NCBI RefSeq assembly: GCF_000966195.1 | Contig: NZ_LAHL01000040.1 | Location: 1 to 64,000 of the forward strand | Direction of reading: 5' to 3' | Length of the DNA: 64,000 nucleotides | Source: Domibacillus robiginosus | GTDB lineage: Bacteria; Bacillota; Bacilli; Bacillales; Domibacillaceae | Part shown: in pieces, positions 26,309 through 36,500 of the stretch | How positions within the stretch are numbered: position 1 is the stretch's first letter | Layout of the letters: every line of letters begins with the position of its first letter | Notes under the pieces: generated by a model | Seen by the model: only the letters and a program-made list of their open reading frames with translations | Told to the model about the DNA's origin: nothing | The model's database searches: none | Translations under genes and position numbers: made by a program

Positions 26309-29300
26309 TTATCGCTGGATTTGAACGTCAAATTCTCCATTTTCCTGCACACCGACTCGTACTTGGCTATTTTCAACTCCATCTACTGTCACAGTCATAT
26401 AATATATCTGGTAACCTACTTTACCTTCGTCTGTCCCTTCGGAAACAAAATCAACTTTGTATGATCCGTCTGCTTGTTCAGCGAGCACCGGACGGATTGT
26501 TACGCCATCCACTGTAATCTCCTCTGCTGGCAGTTGCCCAAATAATGAGAAGGTAATATCAATTTCATCTTTTGACGTGATGTCTACTTTATCCGATTCT
26601 TCTTTTAAAAGAAGCGAATGTCTCGGACGTGATTCGCTCGTATAAGCAAGTGAATAACTTCTCCACACAACCCCGTCGCCGGTATCAAGCGCCAGACGTT
26701 GGTCACTCAATAAGCGATACGGCTTATCCAGCTCTGCTCCTTCAAATGTTACTTTGTATTTGTTTGATTCTTCCTCCAGCTTCGTCACAGTGACGCTGTT
26801 TCTTTCGCTGGCGTCTTCTGAGGAAATATAGAGCGTCTCCTGTAATTCTTTCACACTTGTTTCATCCGCATTAAATGTAAGGCTGCCCAGCTCCTGTTCT
26901 TGCATGCCAGCCAGGTAAAGCGCTGTGTGAATTGTATAGTCAACGAAATCCTTCCCATTTTCAGCGGTAACCGTTAGTGTATCGCCTTCTTCGATCCGGC
27001 CTGACGCCTTCACCTGGCCTTCTGCATCCTTCACGGTATACGTTTGGGCAGAAAGATCGGTTGACCTTACATTTTTCTTTAATTGTTCAACAGATGTGCC
27101 GCGGTAAACCGTGACAAATTTATAGTCATCGTGAATGTGGTCAATTCTGCGTTCACCTGAGGAAATGTCTATTCCTGTGTTGCTGCTTAATGCCGCTTCG
27201 TCCCGGTCAGAAGATTGAATCGTAACTGGAATGACTTTGCTGTCCAAATAGCCGCTGCCAAGTTTTACATTTACCAATACATATTCTGTAATAGTCTCAC
27301 CTGTTTTGTTTGGTCGAATTAATGTAAGCTCATTGTTGTCTGCTCTCAGATAACTGGAATCCTCTTGTACGTCGAGAAAATTATCATCTTCGGTGAACGT
27401 TTGACCCGTTTTTATTGGAAATAATGTCAGATCTGCTGGTTTTCCTTCAGCTGACAGGTATGCTGTTAAGTCTGATCCAGCTTCAAGATTAGCGGGTACT
27501 GTGATGTTTAACGCGCTGATGTAGTCGTTTACTTGTTTGATTGAAAATATATCTTGAGCGTGCACAACATCTTCTTTTAAGCGACTTTTCTCCTGGAATT
27601 CATCACTTAATGCTTCAACAGCTGCTAAAGCTTCCTCCATTTGTGCAAGGGTTACCCCTTCACGAAGCTGTTCCTCATAAGAATACGAGTAACGATCTTC
27701 CTTGTACAACGCGCTTACTTTTTCATTTGCTGTTTTAAACGTATCGACTTTTGCTTTTAATTCTTCATTGACAGCTACAACCATAGCTTTAATCGCCTCG
27801 GCTGTCTGCAAATTCGCTTTTTCGGCAATCAAGCGCTCCTTGTATGTTTTCATGCTAAGCGAGTCTTGTTCTAGTAAGGATTCATTGCTTGTAGATGTTC
27901 CCCCACCCGGAATTTCTTCTGTTACTCTTTCATAGGCAATATAGCCAAGAATATGTGAGAATTCATGTCCGTCAAGTTTTGTATTTTGATCCTGGATAAG
28001 GTCGTAAAGAGCTCTTATTTTTATCGCATCGTTGTCATAGCCATCGTTCATAAAGCTTGAGGAAAGCATGCCCTTTGACGCGATAAGAAGCATTGACGGA
28101 GCATCTGCTTTTAGGTCTTTCAAACTTAAAGTAATAGCTGGAAGACCGTCTTTTGTTTCCCAGGATAGCCCGGTAAACTCTGTTGTCTTCTGCTGGGCAT
28201 CTTCTTGATATACATATACATAATCCATAAACTCCTCAACAGAACGACCGTCTGCTTTAAGTGCCATTTGAACCGTAACTGTCTCGTTGTCATTGAAAAT
28301 TAAATTATACGGACTCCAATACCATTGCTCCGCCACATCAACGACGTCTGTGATTTTATTAGAAGCATCAATTCGATATACAACAAGATTATGGTTGAAC
28401 CAATTTATAAATTTTTCGTCTTTTTTATATTCAATTGCGTCTGACGGGACTGTATCTCCCTCTTCTGGCAGGACAAATTGAGTGTCTGTATTTGAAACCT
28501 GCTGGTAGAAGACTTTCCCCGTTCCTTCGTTATGGAGATTTAATTTTACATATCCATAGTCATTTCCGGCCTTCAGTATACCGGCTGCAAAGTAATCTCC
28601 CGTTTCGTTCCCTGAACCCGGCGTTCCTGTATTGCCACCATCTGATGGAGGTGTAATCACGGGTTCCGTGCCGCCGCCTGAGCCTGGCGGATTAACTGGT
28701 GCCGGCGGTGTATAATCTGGATTTTTTTCGCCGCCAACCGTTTCAATTTTGTCTTTTACTTCATTATAGTTATCAACAATTTTGGATACATCCTGCCCGG
28801 CTGGCACCGAGATATTTGTAATCCTGGCATTGCTGCCGACATTCAGCGTGGCATTTTCATTTTTCATATCCAGGTTTTTAATCGCGCCTGTTGTGGCCAA
28901 TGTGACTTTTTTGTCCGTATTTACGACTACATTGGAGAAGTTGCCTTTACCGGATACTTGAATGTCATCGTTCGAGTCAATGACTACGTCCTGAATTGTC
29001 GCATTCAGCTCGATCTGCGTAACACCTTGTTTAATGTCTACTTTTGGGATAATCACATCTTCGTCTGCAAAGATATCAGCATTGGCATACAAAGACAGGG
29101 CCGTTACTGTTGTGCTGCCACTTGCTGAGAAGTATACGTCTTTTTTGGCAATTTCAATGACAGCAACTGAAGAATCCTTAAAAGTAATTTTAATGCGCGT
29201 TTTTGGATCTTCAGCTGCTGCCTTTGTTACAGAAGCTGCTTTTGTGACGGCTTCTTCCTGTATAGATGTCGTACCTTTTACTGTAAGCTTGTTCGTTGAA

Positions 29301-30259
29301 AAGCTTGTTTTCACTGCAGCTGTAACAGTTAGGTTTCCATTGATCGTCATGTTTTTCAATTCAACGTTGTCACCGGCAACTGTGACATTGCCTTTGATTT
29401 CCGCTCCGCTTCCATCTAAAACCAGCGGTGCAGATTCTGTTCCTGCTTCTTTCAGAACTAAGCTGGAAACGGTATTGATTACGCCGTTCGCTTGTTCAAA
29501 TTCGATTTCTGCTCCTTTTAGCGCTTTGCTGTTGTTACTTTGTAGCAAGCCTTTTACACTTTCGGAAGCTGTATAGGTTTTTCCATCTATCATGATTTTT
29601 CCATTTTGAACCGATTCAATCGTTTTTACTTGTTCGGCTGGAGCTATTGCTTTTTTCGCACGGCTGGCGAATGCTACAAGTTCACCACGTGTGACATTCG
29701 CATCTGGTGCAAAGGTTGTAGCGGTTTTTCCTGCTGTTACGTTGTTATGTACAAGAGCCTGGATGTATGTGTAATACCATTTTTCTTTTTTTACATCGGT
29801 AAACGATACCGTTTTTCCGCCGTTTGATAGGTTGAATGCTTCACCAATTAACCGGGAAGCTTCAGCCCGCGTTAGCGTCTGGTCAGGACGGAAGGTTCCA
29901 TCTTTAAATCCACCCATGATTTTTGCTTCCACAAGCGCCGCGACCGCACCGTAATACCATTTTTCTTTTTTTACATCTTTTAAGCCCGGCGCTTTTGGAG
30001 AAGCCGTATCAAGCTCGAGGATGTCCGCGATCATTTTCGCTGCCTGGCCACGCGTCACCGATTCCTGCGGACGAAATGTCCCGTCCTTAAACCCATTAAT
30101 TTTCCCCTGTGAATGCAGGTCTTTAATTTCCGGATAAAGAGTATTCCCTTCTTTTACATCCGTAAAAAACGGTGCACTTGCTGCTTCTGCGGGCAACGCT
30201 GCGGCAGTAACGGTAACAGCGGCCGCAGAAGCTAAAAAGATGTGACTTTTCTTCAACAT
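26309..30259 (-). CDS. large SLH-domain surface protein (1316 residues)
   Basis: Signal peptide MLKKSHIFLASAAAVTVTAAALPAEA, then three SLH domains to about residue 205 (FFTDVKEGNTLYPEIKDLHSQGKINGFKDGTF; LKDVKKEKWYYGAVAALVEA; FTDVKKEKWYYTYIQALVHN). Residues 210-500 look like a right-handed beta-helix of short strand repeats (GNVTVAGDNVELKNMTINGNLTV; VVIDSNDDIQVSGKGNFSNVVV). A Pro/Gly linker follows near 520-560. The remaining 750 residues are mostly beta-rich with a helical stretch. Residues 765-769 read HEFSH, followed by ILGYIAYE, which has the form of a zinc-protease HExxH helix, though the third ligand is not obvious. Large surface SLH proteins of this design are often enzymes or adhesins; the activity here is unproven. 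Confidence 0.85.
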   Translation of the reverse strand: MLKKSHIFLASAAAVTVTAAALPAEAASAPFFTDVKEGNTLYPEIKDLHSQGKINGFKDGTFRPQESVTRGQAAKMIADILELDTASPKAPGLKDVKKEKWYYGAVAALVEAKIMGGFKDGTFRPDQTLTRAEASRLIGEAFNLSNGGKTVSFTDVKKEKWYYTYIQALVHNNVTAGKTATTFAPDANVTRGELVAFASRAKKAIAPAEQVKTIESVQNGKIMIDGKTYTASESVKGLLQSNNSKALKGAEIEFEQANGVINTVSSLVLKEAGTESAPLVLDGSGAEIKGNVTVAGDNVELKNMTINGNLTVTAAVKTSFSTNKLTVKGTTSIQEEAVTKAASVTKAAAEDPKTRIKITFKDSSVAVIEIAKKDVYFSASGSTTVTALSLYANADIFADEDVIIPKVDIKQGVTQIELNATIQDVVIDSNDDIQVSGKGNFSNVVVNTDKKVTLATTGAIKNLDMKNENATLNVGSNARITNISVPAGQDVSKIVDNYNEVKDKIETVGGEKNPDYTPPAPVNPPGSGGGTEPVITPPSDGGNTGTPGSGNETGDYFAAGILKAGNDYGYVKLNLHNEGTGKVFYQQVSNTDTQFVLPEEGDTVPSDAIEYKKDEKFINWFNHNLVVYRIDASNKITDVVDVAEQWYWSPYNLIFNDNETVTVQMALKADGRSVEEFMDYVYVYQEDAQQKTTEFTGLSWETKDGLPAITLSLKDLKADAPSMLLIASKGMLSSSFMNDGYDNDAIKIRALYDLIQDQNTKLDGHEFSHILGYIAYERVTEEIPGGGTSTSNESLLEQDSLSMKTYKERLIAEKANLQTAEAIKAMVVAVNEELKAKVDTFKTANEKVSALYKEDRYSYSYEEQLREGVTLAQMEEALAAVEALSDEFQEKSRLKEDVVHAQDIFSIKQVNDYISALNITVPANLEAGSDLTAYLSAEGKPADLTLFPIKTGQTFTEDDNFLDVQEDSSYLRADNNELTLIRPNKTGETITEYVLVNVKLGSGYLDSKVIPVTIQSSDRDEAALSSNTGIDISSGERRIDHIHDDYKFVTVYRGTSVEQLKKNVRSTDLSAQTYTVKDAEGQVKASGRIEEGDTLTVTAENGKDFVDYTIHTALYLAGMQEQELGSLTFNADETSVKELQETLYISSEDASERNSVTVTKLEEESNKYKVTFEGAELDKPYRLLSDQRLALDTGDGVVWRSYSLAYTSESRPRHSLLLKEESDKVDITSKDEIDITFSLFGQLPAEEITVDGVTIRPVLAEQADGSYKVDFVSEGTDEGKVGYQIYYMTVTVDGVENSQVRVGVQENGEFDVQIQR

Positions 30260-30512
30260 GGCTCAGCTCCTAGAATTAAAAATAAGACCACTTTTTACCA
30301 AATAATGATCTTTCATTTTTTACTATATATGTAGATAAAAAGTCTGCAAATACAAATTCTCGAATTCATGATTTTTTACCCATAAAGAGATATTATTGGA
30401 TATTTTATTGCTTTCCACTGCTTCCAATGCCTTGTATTTCTTTTATTTTCCTGAACTCCTTTTGCTTCTTCTGACGTATAATGTACCTATCAATCGTAAA
30501 GGAGAATAAAGG
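30260..30512. other. divergent promoter region
   Basis: Between two divergent surface-protein genes. TATAAT at 30477-30482 serves the rightward gene. No further gene. Confidence 0.4.
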
Positions 30513-31235
30513 ATGGAAAAGAAAAAATTAGTTTACTTCGCTTTTGCTTTTGTTTTAGCCATTTCTGCCCTGTTCGGGTTTCATCCCGCCCAGTCGGAAG
30601 CCGCCACGAGTGCAAAGGTCGGCTATGTCAGCATTGACAGCGGTGTCCTGAATGTTCGCAGCGGTCCAGGAACGAACTATAAAGTGATTGGCTCTTTGAA
30701 GAATAATGTGTCTGTCTCTGTGTATTCACAATCGAAGTCAGGCTGGAGCCAGATTGGCTTTAAAGGCAAGCGAGCTTACGTTTCGTCCAAGTACCTGCGC
30801 ATGTACAGCTACTTGATGGACAAAAAGAAGGTGTATACGTACAAAGCAAACGGCGAGACATTTAAAAGCATGTACGTAGGCAAGTACAGTGGCTGGGACG
30901 AGTGGCAGTCAACATCTCCCGGCAGCACCTATCTTTTATACGAGAACAACAAAGGGCTTTACATTGGCTGGCGGGAGTCTGAGTACTACGCGGAAATCGC
31001 CTATCCAATTAAAGTAGGAAAAACGTGGAGTGATGGCTTCGAGGGCAGCGGGGTTACTTATAAAATCACTGGCACTGACGGCATTCTTACAACGGCAGCC
31101 GGCAGATTCAGAGGTGTTGTCACCGTTAAATCAAGTGAAGGCTTTATCGCCTACTACGCACCCAATACCGGAATTATTAAGCAAACGTACAATGGAAAAA
31201 CAATTTCTGAATTGATTAAGGTAACAACAAAATAA
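30513..31235 (+). CDS. secreted SH3b protein with a recurrent C-terminal domain
   Basis: 240 residues. Signal peptide to about residue 30 (...HPAQSEA). Residues 36-97 are a bacterial SH3 domain (VDSGVLNVRSGPGTNYKVIGSL; WSQIGFKGKRAYVSSKYL), a wall-binding module. Residues 100-240 form a beta-rich domain (YPIKVGKTWSDGFEGSGVTYKIT ... GRFRGVVTVKSSEGFIAYYAPNTGIIKQTY) that also ends the two SLH proteins at 37549-38610 and 41386-42447. AAAGGAG precedes the ATG. The shared domain, attached to SH3b here and to SLH there, may be a common functional unit displayed through different wall anchors. Not an enzyme family I recognise. Confidence 0.83.
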   Translation: MEKKKLVYFAFAFVLAISALFGFHPAQSEAATSAKVGYVSIDSGVLNVRSGPGTNYKVIGSLKNNVSVSVYSQSKSGWSQIGFKGKRAYVSSKYLRMYSYLMDKKKVYTYKANGETFKSMYVGKYSGWDEWQSTSPGSTYLLYENNKGLYIGWRESEYYAEIAYPIKVGKTWSDGFEGSGVTYKITGTDGILTTAAGRFRGVVTVKSSEGFIAYYAPNTGIIKQTYNGKTISELIKVTTK

Positions 31236-31242
31236 ACAGAAC

Positions 31243-31277
31243 GGAGCTGTCCTGAATGTGGAGGACAGCTCTTTTTT
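31243..31277 (+). terminator. terminator after the SH3b gene
   Basis: GAGCTGTCC and GGACAGCTC form a 9-bp stem with a ten-base loop, followed by TTTTTTCG. Confidence 0.85.
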
Positions 31278-31404
31278 CGTTCTTTAAGAGGTATTAAATC
31301 CAAAAAGAGAATTTTTTCATTTTGTAAACTGGACGGCTTTTATCTTTCATCAATATGGGTATAGACCTATAAAATGGTAACTATTAATGAAATGGGGGAA
31401 TAAA

Positions 31405-32412
31405 GTGAAACGATTAGCCGCTTTGTTGACCGGACTCCTTTTGACCACCACCCTTTGGAACCCATCGGCAGATGCTGCTGCCTTCCCGGATGTGCACCCT
31501 AATGAAAAAGCATATGAAGCTGTAGAAGAAATGGCCTCCCGCGGACTTATTGCTGGCTTTCCTGATGGAACATTTCGCCAAAACGACCCGGTAACACGCG
31601 CCCAGAATACGATTTTTCTCGGACGTGTTCAAGGTATTGACGGCTATCCAAATGCCCGGCTTCCTTATTCTGATGTCGCCCCGGGCCAGGCTGCTTTTCC
31701 GTATATCGCCTACTATGCCTCCCAAAACGTATTTGAGCTTGGTAATCGTTTTTATCCGGACACGATCGTGACACGTGCTGAGCTGGCACGCACAGTTGTA
31801 AGAGCTCTTCGTTTAAGCGGAACGCCTGATGTGCCGTTTACAGATGTGCCTGCCTCTCATCCTTATGCTTCCTATATCAATGCACTGGCAGCCAATGGCC
31901 TGACAAACGGCGTTGGCAACAACCGATATGATCCAAACGGTATTGTTACCCGCGGACAAATGGCTATTTTCATGCTGAATATTGATGACTTTCTTGGTAC
32001 AGATGAGAACCCCGGCTATACCATTGATCCTTCCTTTGTTCCAAGTGCCATTGAAAGAGAGATTGGACAGCTTGTGAACGAAGAGCGGGCAAATCAGGGT
32101 CTGGCTCCTGTTACACTGGCCAATGACGTAAGCTTTGTGGCGCGGACAAAATCAAAGGACATGCACGACCGCGGCTATTTTGACCACACGTCTCCGACTT
32201 ACGGCAGCCCGTTTGATATGCTGACGGACTTTGGACTTCGCTACTCAACCGCTGGTGAAAACATTGCCTCAGGTTATGTGGATGCAGAAGCTGTGATGGA
32301 AGGCTGGATGAACAGTCCCGGACACCGGCGCAATATCCTGAATCCACAGTTTAAAGAAATCGGTGTTGGTGTGTATAACCGATACTATACACAGATGTTT
32401 GTGACAAGGTAA
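31405..32412 (+). CDS. SLH protein with CAP (SCP/YkwD-type) domain
   Basis: 335 residues from GTG 31405, which follows GGGGGA; ATG 31387 lies on top of that site. Signal peptide KRLAALLTGLLLTTTLWNPSADA. Three SLH domains (FPDVHPNEKAYEAVEEMASRGLIAGFPDGTF; YSDVAPGQAAFPYIAYYASQ; FTDVPASHPYASYINALAANG) reach about residue 195. The CAP domain (about 215-335) shows LVNEERANQGLAPV, SKDMHDRGYFDHTSPTYGSPFDML, AGENIASGY and MNSPGHRRNILNPQFKEIGVG, with the two histidines and two acidic residues of the CAP cavity. CAP proteins of Bacillus are secreted and of unclear enzymatic role. Wall attachment via SLH is expected. Confidence 0.9.
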   Translation: MKRLAALLTGLLLTTTLWNPSADAAAFPDVHPNEKAYEAVEEMASRGLIAGFPDGTFRQNDPVTRAQNTIFLGRVQGIDGYPNARLPYSDVAPGQAAFPYIAYYASQNVFELGNRFYPDTIVTRAELARTVVRALRLSGTPDVPFTDVPASHPYASYINALAANGLTNGVGNNRYDPNGIVTRGQMAIFMLNIDDFLGTDENPGYTIDPSFVPSAIEREIGQLVNEERANQGLAPVTLANDVSFVARTKSKDMHDRGYFDHTSPTYGSPFDMLTDFGLRYSTAGENIASGYVDAEAVMEGWMNSPGHRRNILNPQFKEIGVGVYNRYYTQMFVTR

Positions 32413-32433
32413 GGCATGGCAGCCTCTTTGGTT

Positions 32434-32603
32434 GGGCCGGAAAAGCTTGTGGGATGGCCGGATTCTCATTTTTCCGGCCATTACAGATCATAATCCGGCC
32501 ATGATCAGCTTTTTCCGGCCATCCATGATAGAAATCCGGCCGTTGTATGCTATTTTCCGGCCATAAAAAAGGAGAGCTGTCTCTTATAGAGACACTCTCT
32601 TTT
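32434..32603. repeat. CCGG array, copy 1, ending in a terminator
   Basis: CCGG cores lie at 32437, 32458, 32474, 32495, 32515, 32536 and 32557, i.e. spaced 21, 16, 21, 20, 21 and 21 bases. The first two read GGGCCGGAAAA and ATGGCCGGATT; after the 16-base step the orientation flips and the flanks alternate between TTTTCCGGCC and AATCCGGCC. The array ends in a hairpin (32571-32603; GAGAG...TGTCTC / GAGACA...CTCTC, then TTTT), which probably terminates the CAP-protein gene. The whole unit is repeated at 32634-32846. Confidence 0.75.
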
Positions 32604-32633
32604 CAGATATTATACGTAGATATTTATTACAAG

Positions 32634-32846
32634 GTAAGGATGGCACCTCTTTGTTTGGGCCGGAAAAGAAGAATTCAGGTCGGAATATCTCGCTGGATGG
32701 CCGGATTTTCATTTTTCCGGCCATGATGGAACATAATCCGGCCCTAGTTTAAATTTTCCGGCCATGTACGTTGAGAATCCGGCCCTACATGCTAGTTTCC
32801 GGCCATAATAAAAAAGAGGGCTGTCTTAGAGACGCCCTCTTTTTTT
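32634..32846. repeat. CCGG array, copy 2, ending in a terminator
   Basis: A second, diverged copy of the unit at 32412-32603, starting again with 'aaggtaaggatggca' and 'cctctttg'. Cores lie at 32660, (32680, degenerate TCGG), 32701, 32717, 32738, 32758, 32779 and 32799: steps of 20, 21, 16, 21, 20, 21 and 20. The orientation switch falls at the 16-base step, as in copy 1. It ends in the hairpin GAGGGC...GCCCTC (32812-32846), which contains the stop codon of the leftward gene at 32826 and acts as its terminator. Confidence 0.75.
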
Positions 32847-33581
32847 ATCGGCTGGCAGCCACTTTTCACGCCACTCCAGCCGTTCATTTTCTTCAATTTG
32901 TTTTTCCAGCACTTCGTCCCAGTGCTCAAGGTGCGTGTTCCAGACACGTGCGTAAAACACATCCTGCTCCTTGTTATAAAGCCGAAATTCCAGACACGGA
33001 ACATATGAAGTCGACTGTTCTTCAAAATTGGTTACTTCTGATACCGGTGTCTGGAATTCTTCATCCGTGCGGTCCGCATCCATTTCGGTGAGTGCCTGCA
33101 GAATTTGTTCTCCTGTAGTCCTTCGCTCGCTCGGATAGCGGTAAAGCGGCTCTCTTTCTTCCCGCTCTTCTATCTCCGGCCAAAATGCATCATGAACCGG
33201 ACTATACGTGAGGGACGTTTCCTCCTCGTCCATTTCTTCTTCCACGATGCCTTCAGCGAGCTGCGACTTGCCCTTTCCAGTCAGCTTATAGCCTTCCTTC
33301 TCAATTTGGATTAATCCTGTTCGCAGCATTTTTTGAATTAAGTCTTCAATAAACAGCTCTTCGACGAGAAGCATTTCTGCCAGGTTTGCGGCCCGGCGGA
33401 TGTCGGTTTGATTAAACGCGAGCAGCAGCATTTTCATTAAAATATCCATCTTCAGCCGCTTTACCCGCTTGAATGTAACAGTATAGGTTACGACTGGAAG
33501 CTGCCAGACGGCTGACTCTTTCAATTCGACTGCCGGGTTTTCGAGCAGGTTCGCACGCAGCTTTTCGATTGTTTTTTCCAT
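32826..33581 (-). CDS. unrecognised protein partnered with the SF1 helicase
   Basis: 251 residues starting MEKTIEKLRANLLENPAVEL. Residues about 55-110 look like a winged-helix fold (DILMKMLLLAFNQTDIRRAANLAEMLLVEELFIEDLIQKMLRTGLIQIEKEGYKLTGKGKSQL). The rest is acidic and helical with WNTHLEHWDEVLEKQIEENE near the end. It starts six bases after the helicase stop and is surely co-transcribed. A DNA-binding or loading partner of the helicase is the natural guess; no family is recognised. Confidence 0.8.
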   Translation of the reverse strand: MEKTIEKLRANLLENPAVELKESAVWQLPVVTYTVTFKRVKRLKMDILMKMLLLAFNQTDIRRAANLAEMLLVEELFIEDLIQKMLRTGLIQIEKEGYKLTGKGKSQLAEGIVEEEMDEEETSLTYSPVHDAFWPEIEEREEREPLYRYPSERRTTGEQILQALTEMDADRTDEEFQTPVSEVTNFEEQSTSYVPCLEFRLYNKEQDVFYARVWNTHLEHWDEVLEKQIEENERLEWREKWLPADKKRGRL

Positions 33582-33586
33582 TCTGC

Positions 33587-36500
33587 TTATCCCCTGCTTT
33601 CTTCAAGCATACGTACGCCGTTTTGTCGTTTGGCTGTATCGAGTACGTGCTTGTACATCCCTTTTGTTGAGGCCTGCTTCGTCCGCTCGGTAAACATGGT
33701 TGTGCTGCCGACTAATACAAGCAGTTCTCTTGCTCTTGAGAGCGCCACGTTCAGCCGGCGGTAATCACGAGCAAAGCCGATATCGTCATGCTTGTTTTGA
33801 TGGTTGCGCACCATACTTAAAATAATTACGTCCATCTCCATGCCCTGAAAGCGGTCAACCGTACCTGTGCGGATGGTCAGGTGGTGAAGGCCGAGCTCCT
33901 GCTCAATTAAGCGGTTCAGCTTTTTCACCTGTTCGCCATAAAAGCTGATGACGCCGATGCTTTTCTTTTCATCCGCATTCATTCGGCCGGCTTCCTTCGC
34001 CTGTGCCGTTGCTTCATCGAGTTCTTTTAAAAGAGAGCCGATTTCCCGCAGCTCGGCCGGATTGTATAAGCTTTTACCACCCTTCATCCGTTCCTCAAAG
34101 AACGCTGGCTCATTTGGCATATCGATCCATAACAAATGATTTTCTCGCCGGACGAGCGGTGACTCCAGCCTATGATCCCGCGCTGCATCTGAATCTGGCA
34201 AGCCGCATTGAAGACGGTCCTTTTCTCTTTCATAAAACGGCGTGATCGTTTCCATAATGCTTTCGTGCATCCGATACTGAATGGCAAGCATCGTTTTGTT
34301 GGTTTCCGGCACGCTTTTAAACAAGCGTTCAAACAGCGATTCCTCAAGCAGTCCCTTTAGTTCCGTTTTCCCGGCAAACTCCTTGTTCGCTTCTGCCAGC
34401 TCCTGAAGCGTTTCTTCCAATGTATCATTTCCGAGTAGTGGTGGCAGCTGATGGTGGTCACCGACCAAAATGACTTTTTTCCCTTTAAGCATAGGCAGTA
34501 AAAGCTCCGGCGGTGTCGCTTTGGAAACTTCATCGATAATCACCACATCAAAAACCGGGTAGTTGTCGATAAAATCCTTGCGTGCGGATGCCACACAGGT
34601 TGTGCCAATCACGTTCGCATGCTTCACATACAGCTTGCGAATTTCATCTAAATCGTGCTCGCTCGCTTCCTGCAAAAGCGACAGCCATTCTCCTTGAATC
34701 GATTGAAACAATGGCAGACGCTGCCGTTCCTGCTTGAGTGATTCGTGCGTAAAAGACAGGCTCGCCATTTGCTTGAGCACTTCTTCATGCTCCGCTTCCG
34801 GATTTGTATCGAGAATTTCCTCAAGTGGCGCCAGCTCTTTTTCTTTTTCATGAATCGTGTTTTGCAGCTCTTTTATTTGCGCTTCGATCTGTGCACGCTT
34901 TTGGGCTGTTTCTTCCATTTCCGCGGCTTTTTGCGCCTGCTCGAGCCGGCTTTCTTCCAGGCGTTGCTGTGTTTCTTCGAGCTGACGCTTTTTCTTTTCC
35001 AAAAGAAGTGCCTTTGTTTCCTGCTGATCGAGCGCTTCTTTTGCGTTCGGAACCGGTGCAGCGAGCGATACCATTTGATTATATTTTTGCTGAAGGGCAT
35101 CAAGTTCAGCCTGCTGCTCGATGGTCCCTCGCATCGTTTCATAAGCAGTCCGCTCATCCGCATGCTTTTGGCGCAGCTGCTCGATCACGTTTCTTTTTAA
35201 AAATAAAAACGCGTCCTGTGCCCTTTGCTTGTACTCTTCATAAGGCCGGAAGCGTTTGGCTCTTCGCCAGATCGACTGCCGCCGTACGTACAGCCCTTCT
35301 AAAAACTTCGCTCCCCGCCCTGGCTCCAGGTTTGGCTGACTTTTTAGTGCCGATCTTAATCCGTTTAAAAATTGGTCAATCTCATCCGCGGAGTGCGAGG
35401 AAGAAGCACGGCCGGCGCGCTGCTGCAGTTCGGCAAATGGCACATTGTATCGCGCCAGCAGCCCTTCCATATACGAAATCGCTTTGTTTAACTGGTCATT
35501 GTAAGCTTTTAGCTTTGTGATCTGGTCCATTTCCCCGCGAAGATCATCCAGCTCCTCTAACAGCTGCAGCACACGGGCGGATCTTTCCAAATTTTGCTCC
35601 AGCATCATCCATTTCAGCGCGTCAATGCGTTTTACCGCCGATGCTTTCTCGTATACAGCCTCTGCCCTCTCTAATACTTGTGACAATTGTTCTGCTTTTG
35701 CTTTCGCTTCCTGAATCGCCTGCTGTTTTCGCCCGATATTTTCCTCAAGCTCCTCGCAGGCAACAGAATGCTGGAGTGCTTCCCTTTCTTTTTGAAGATC
35801 ATGCCATTGCCGTTCAATATCTTCAATGCCTGGCTCATTTTCGAGAAAAGCTTCGTCCTGTTCGATCGCTGCTGCTAACGGCTGCAAAGCTCGATCGATT
35901 TCTTCCTCGTGCTTTTGGAGCGATTGCTCCTCCTCCTCCACTTTTCGGAGCTGCTGCTTCTGAGTTTGGAGAGCGGCCTGGCCTTCCTCATATTTACCAG
36001 CCGCTTCTGCTTTTGCTGCTACCGCGGCTTCTGTCTCGACCAAAATCGGTTTCAGCCGTTCCTGCTCCCGTTCATTTTCCGCCCATTCTGCTTCAAGTGC
36101 TGCTTCTCTTGCTTTACGCGCTTTAAATTGCGTGGACACTTCCTGGAGCGTATGGTCCTTCCAGTACTGTCCGACATTTTCTTCAATAAACTTTTTGCCT
36201 TCTTCCTCGATGCTTTCGGTGCGGCCAACCCGGAGAATACGGATATCTTTATTGGCCAGCAGCCGTCCGAGCGCATTATCGACTGCCAGGTTCGACTGGG
36301 AGGCGACGAGCGTCCGCAGTCCCGCCCGTGCGTTTTGCAGGCAGATTTCCGAAATAACTGTTGTTTTCCCGGTGCCCGGCGGTCCCTGAATCACATAGAG
36401 ATCCTCTGCTTCCATCGCCCCTGTCACCGCGCGCTGTTGAAATTCGTTCAGCCGGTTATGAAACTGCAGGGCACCGAGCTTTTTAGGCGGACGAAGCGGC

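Noticed and set aside
32434-32846. CRISPR array
   Set aside because: The regular 20-21 base spacing is suggestive, but the conserved core is only 8-11 bases, it inverts within the array, there are no long unique spacers and no cas genes.
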